DNA of 64,000 nucleotides from Bacteroidia bacterium. GTDB taxonomy: Bacteria; Bacteroidota; Bacteroidia; AKYH767-A; OLB10. Positions within the stretch are counted from its first letter, which is position 1; every line of letters starts with the position of its first letter. Positions 62,118 through 64,000 of this stretch are shown piece by piece. The notes beneath the pieces were generated by a model, which saw nothing but the letters and a program-made list of their open reading frames with translations, made no database searches and was not told the origin of the DNA. A program made the position numbers and the translations under genes. The stretch spans positions 496,001 to 560,000 of the forward strand of contig JBAOIA010000012.1 of NCBI GenBank assembly GCA_037045145.1, given 5' to 3'.

Positions 62118-62939
62118 ATGAAAAAAGCAATTCTTTCACTACACATTTTGTTTATTTTCAATTTAGCCCACGCTCAGAATTTCTTGAATGGTAATTTTGA
62201 AAATACAACAGCAAATTGTCAGATTAATACTACCAATAACAGTTTTAATGGATTCATGACTAATTGTTACGGCTTCGGTTCTGACGGTCTTGATATTCTT
62301 ACTAATAGTTGCGGATATGGAACAGCACAAAATGGAAATTATTTTATTGCAATCGCTTGCCACTTTCCAATAGCACTTGAAGCCTTTTCTTTAGCGTTAA
62401 ATTCACCTCTAATTAGTGGTCAAACGTATACTCTTTCTTTCTGGAATATAAAATCTTCATCTTGGAACCCAAACAAATTAAAGATTGGATACTCAGCCGA
62501 TAGTTTATCATTTGGCACACTAATAGATACGGTTCCAGTCCCTGGTATTACATGGACTTATCAATCATTGACTTTTTCTCCCATTAATAATAGTTCCTTC
62601 ATAACAGTTGCAGTAGCCGATTCTATTCTCAGCTGGAACTATATTGACAATTTCACATTGAATAATATCACTGGAGTAAATTCACTAGATGATTTTCAAT
62701 CAATAATTGCTATTTACCCCAACCCATTCATATCTAACATTGATGTAACAATTCAGAAACAAAGCATGAAATATGTTTCCATCACTATTCAGAATATTTT
62801 AGCTCAAACTGTATTTAGTGAACAAGATAATCTTGCAATCACAAGAACCATTGACTTGAATGGGCAACCAAACGGGATGTATTTTGTTGTCTTGACAATT
62901 GACGGAAAACGAATCACGAGAAGAATATTGAAGCAATGA
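62118..62939 (+). CDS. Secreted protein with T9SS C-terminal sorting domain
   Basis: 273 residues. The signal peptide is AILSLHILFIFNLAHAQ. Residues 20-185 form a beta-sandwich-like domain (FLNGNFENTTANCQIN start; LISGQTYTLSFWN; KIGYSADSLSFGTLIDTV), resembling carbohydrate-binding or jelly-roll modules that start NGNFE, but no catalytic motif is visible. The last 75 residues (IAIYPNPFISNIDVTIQ ... GMYFVVLTIDGKRITRRILKQ) are a type A sorting domain directing export by the type IX system. It is flanked on both sides by matching short repeats and may be a mobile cassette gene. Function unknown; adhesion or carbohydrate binding is a guess. Confidence 0.85.
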   Translation: MKKAILSLHILFIFNLAHAQNFLNGNFENTTANCQINTTNNSFNGFMTNCYGFGSDGLDILTNSCGYGTAQNGNYFIAIACHFPIALEAFSLALNSPLISGQTYTLSFWNIKSSSWNPNKLKIGYSADSLSFGTLIDTVPVPGITWTYQSLTFSPINNSSFITVAVADSILSWNYIDNFTLNNITGVNSLDDFQSIIAIYPNPFISNIDVTIQKQSMKYVSITIQNILAQTVFSEQDNLAITRTIDLNGQPNGMYFVVLTIDGKRITRRILKQ

Positions 62940-63080
62940 ATAAAAATTTTTGCAAACTTGAAAAGTTACGACTCCGATGAACAGTATAACGGCTGATAAC
63001 ATAAAGATTAAACGAAATAATTTTTTTGAGGGGTTTATCGGTTATCAAAGTGTTGTGCTTCTAACAAACATTCTGCAAGT

Positions 63081-63140
63081 GCAAAAAATGCGAACTACTT
63101 TGCGGTGTAAACTTTCTTTCTATTTGTTCGCATTTTTTGC
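63081..63140. repeat. 15-base perfect inverted repeat with 30-base loop
   Basis: GCAAAAAATGCGAAC (63081-63095) and GTTCGCATTTTTTGC (63126-63140) are exact reverse complements. It lies 50 bases from the stop of the transposase relic and may be one of the hairpin elements mobilised by REP-associated transposases, or an element end. Confidence 0.6.
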
Positions 63141-63159
63141 CGAGAGTGTGTCCCCCTCT

Positions 63160-63183
63160 GGCGCTAGTCTTCAGACTTGTGCC
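63160..63183. repeat. REP-like hairpin next to the transposase relic
   Basis: GGCGCTAGTCT (63160-63170), a TC loop, and AGACTTGTGCC (63173-63183) pair over 10 of 11 positions (one G-T pair, one mismatch). It stands 6 bases after the transposase stop codon, where Y1-transposase elements carry a recognition hairpin. Confidence 0.6.
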
Positions 63184-63189
63184 CTACTA

Positions 63190-63330
63190 TCATTCAAGCA
63201 GCACTAAGTCAATAAGCCCTTTGCTGGGGCAATAATCCGTTGCACTACTATAAACGTAGCCTTCAAGATTATAAACAAATCCTGCCCGCATAGGATTTTC
63301 CTTCTCCATACCTTCAAAGTCTCCCGTATT
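63190..63330 (-). pseudogene. 3' relic of a REP-associated tyrosine transposase (RAYT, IS200-like)
   Basis: The minus-strand frame is open only from 63330 to the TGA at 63190-63192. Its last 39 codons read like the C terminus of RAYT proteins: ENPMRAGFV (normally NNPVRAG-V), then EGYVYSSATDY (normally EDY-YSSA-DY) and GLIDLVLLE (normally GLLD--L). Everything N-terminal, including the HUH motif and catalytic Tyr, is missing: upstream in frame is a TGA (63331-63333) and unrelated A/T-rich DNA. This is a truncated, inactive remnant; the hairpins beyond its stop are the remaining element end. Confidence 0.8.
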
Positions 63331-63575
63331 TCAGGGGACTTTGAAATATTAAAAAAACATTGAAGGGTTGATACGTTTTTATGAAAATAGAACTCACCTG
63401 GTTTATAATTTTACTTTATGAAACCTTTTGAAATTAATTTATATTTGTAAATGCTTTTGAAATTATTTTTTTCACATGTTGACGTTATGTGCAATTTTAA
63501 CGCTTCGAACAACCGGTAGTGCTAATTTGAAACTGCGGAACATTATACAGACATTTTTTATCGAACTTTTGTACA
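63331..63575. other. Non-coding region before the last gene
   Basis: About 245 A/T-rich bases with no gene. It contains GACGTTATG (63481-63489), the same 9 bases found at the start codon of the T9SS gene (62112-62120). No clear promoter for the downstream gene was found. Confidence 0.4.
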
Positions 63576-64000
63576 ATGGAAAAGTGCAAACTTTGCTTAC
63601 AAGAAAAACAACTAATCGCAAAATCTCATATTATTCCTGACTTTATGTATGAGGAATTGTATGACGACAATCACAAAATTAGAGTTGTTCCTGCATCGGA
63701 ATTTGGCAAAGTAAAACCAAGAATTAAAATGCCTTCTTCGGGCGAATACGAAGGAGGTTTATTGTGCAGTGACTGTGACAACAAACTTTTAGGTGGCTAT
63801 GAGAATTATGCGCGTAAGGCAATTTATGGTGGAGCATTACGAGATAGTGAATGTCCTGAATGCGATAATTTTAAAAGTCAAGACGGAGTGAAGTTTACCC
63901 TTTGCAAGAAAATAAATTATCATAAGTTCAAAATATTTCTGTTGTCGGTTCTTTGGCGAGCAAGTATTTCAAAACGTGCACTCTTTGACCAAATAAATTT
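63576..64000 (+). CDS. Cys-rich zinc-binding/HNH-like protein, N-terminal part (cut by window end)
   Basis: The frame is open for at least 141 codons from ATG at 63576. It begins with a CxxC pair (CKLC, Cys4/Cys7), then SHIIPDFMY (His18), then LLCSDCDNKLLGGYE (Cys64/Cys67) and a further CPEC pair (Cys93/Cys96). CxxC, SHIIP and a later LC-x-x-C are the layout of HNH-nuclease-like zinc-binding proteins often found in accessory or defence regions. The rest of the protein is outside the window, so neither nuclease activity nor a defence role can be claimed. Its position beside a transposon relic fits an accessory gene. Confidence 0.6.
   Translation, partial: MEKCKLCLQEKQLIAKSHIIPDFMYEELYDDNHKIRVVPASEFGKVKPRIKMPSSGEYEGGLLCSDCDNKLLGGYENYARKAIYGGALRDSECPECDNFKSQDGVKFTLCKKINYHKFKIFLLSVLWRASISKRALFDQIN

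Larger units (their letters stand above)
62940..63189. other. Non-coding region with cassette-like repeat and transposon hairpins
   Basis: Contains GCAAACTTGAA (62952-62962) and GGCTGATAACAT (62991-63002), counterparts of sequences upstream of the T9SS gene. The long inverted repeat 63081-63140 and the hairpin 63160-63183 follow. The frame at 62977-63207 crosses these elements and is not a credible gene. Confidence 0.55.

Noticed and set aside
62056..63002. Integron attC sites around the T9SS gene
   Set aside because: No GTTRRRY/RYYYAAC core pair could be found and no integrase is in the window; the repeats are reported as a cassette-like pattern only.
62977..63207. 76-codon plus-strand frame after the T9SS gene
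   Set aside because: It runs through the inverted repeat and the transposon hairpin and reads antisense to the transposase relic, so it is a chance frame.
1..64000. tRNA or rRNA genes
   Set aside because: No cloverleaf-like sequence or rRNA segment was recognised in any intergenic gap; a covariance-model scan would settle it.

Overview
The window is a chromosomal segment of a member of the Bacteroidota. The evidence is two secreted proteins with type IX secretion C-terminal sorting domains, two TonB-dependent receptors that open with a carboxypeptidase-regulatory-like domain, a DUF4249 lipoprotein, BshC, many promoter-like TAnnTTTG elements (the Bacteroidota -7 consensus), A/T-rich start contexts with few Shine-Dalgarno sequences, and a ribosomal super-operon without tuf. 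I cannot fix the order or genus from sequence alone.

Layout. 1-6.7 kb: cell-envelope genes (start of a TlpA/DUF4369-like protein, a T9SS-sorted subtilase, a TonB receptor/DUF4249 pair). 6.7-12.1 kb: a tripartite RND efflux operon on the minus strand (adaptor, pump, TolC). 12.4-18 kb: Hsp20, a ZIP transporter/methyltransferase pair, corA and priA. 18.2-23.8 kb: signalling, with an RprX/RprY-like two-component pair behind an unusual 10-bp-phased TTAAA array, a TPR histidine kinase and two small envelope proteins. 23.8-28.3 kb: an O-methyltransferase, a probable heavy-metal uptake cluster (Cys-rich exported protein, TonB receptor, HMA protein) and an orphan response regulator. 28.4-41.5 kb: acyl-CoA metabolism (PaaG-type isomerase plus 3-hydroxyacyl-CoA dehydrogenase, an alpha-oxoamine-synthase-like enzyme, a FadN-like fusion enzyme and a thiolase), interspersed with a membrane acyltransferase, a divergent kinase/receiver pair, a YkgJ-type protein and a SixA-type phosphatase. 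41.5-43.2 kb: bshC.

43.2-61.4 kb, all on the minus strand: the fused str-S10-spc-alpha operon from rpsL to rplQ (33 genes including fusA, secY, map, infA, rpmJ and rpoA). It has a good promoter before rpsL and a rho-independent terminator after rplQ. Three of its proteins (S4, S14, L36) lack the zinc-ligand cysteines.

61.4-64 kb is the accessory part. It holds short degenerate repeats, a T9SS-sorted cargo gene behind a near-perfect promoter and a leader hairpin, and matching repeats on both sides of that gene that suggest a mobile gene cassette. Beyond it lie a 39-codon relic of a REP-associated tyrosine transposase with its hairpins, and the start of a Cys-rich HNH-like protein cut by the window end. 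No tRNA, rRNA, CRISPR array or intact insertion sequence was recognised.
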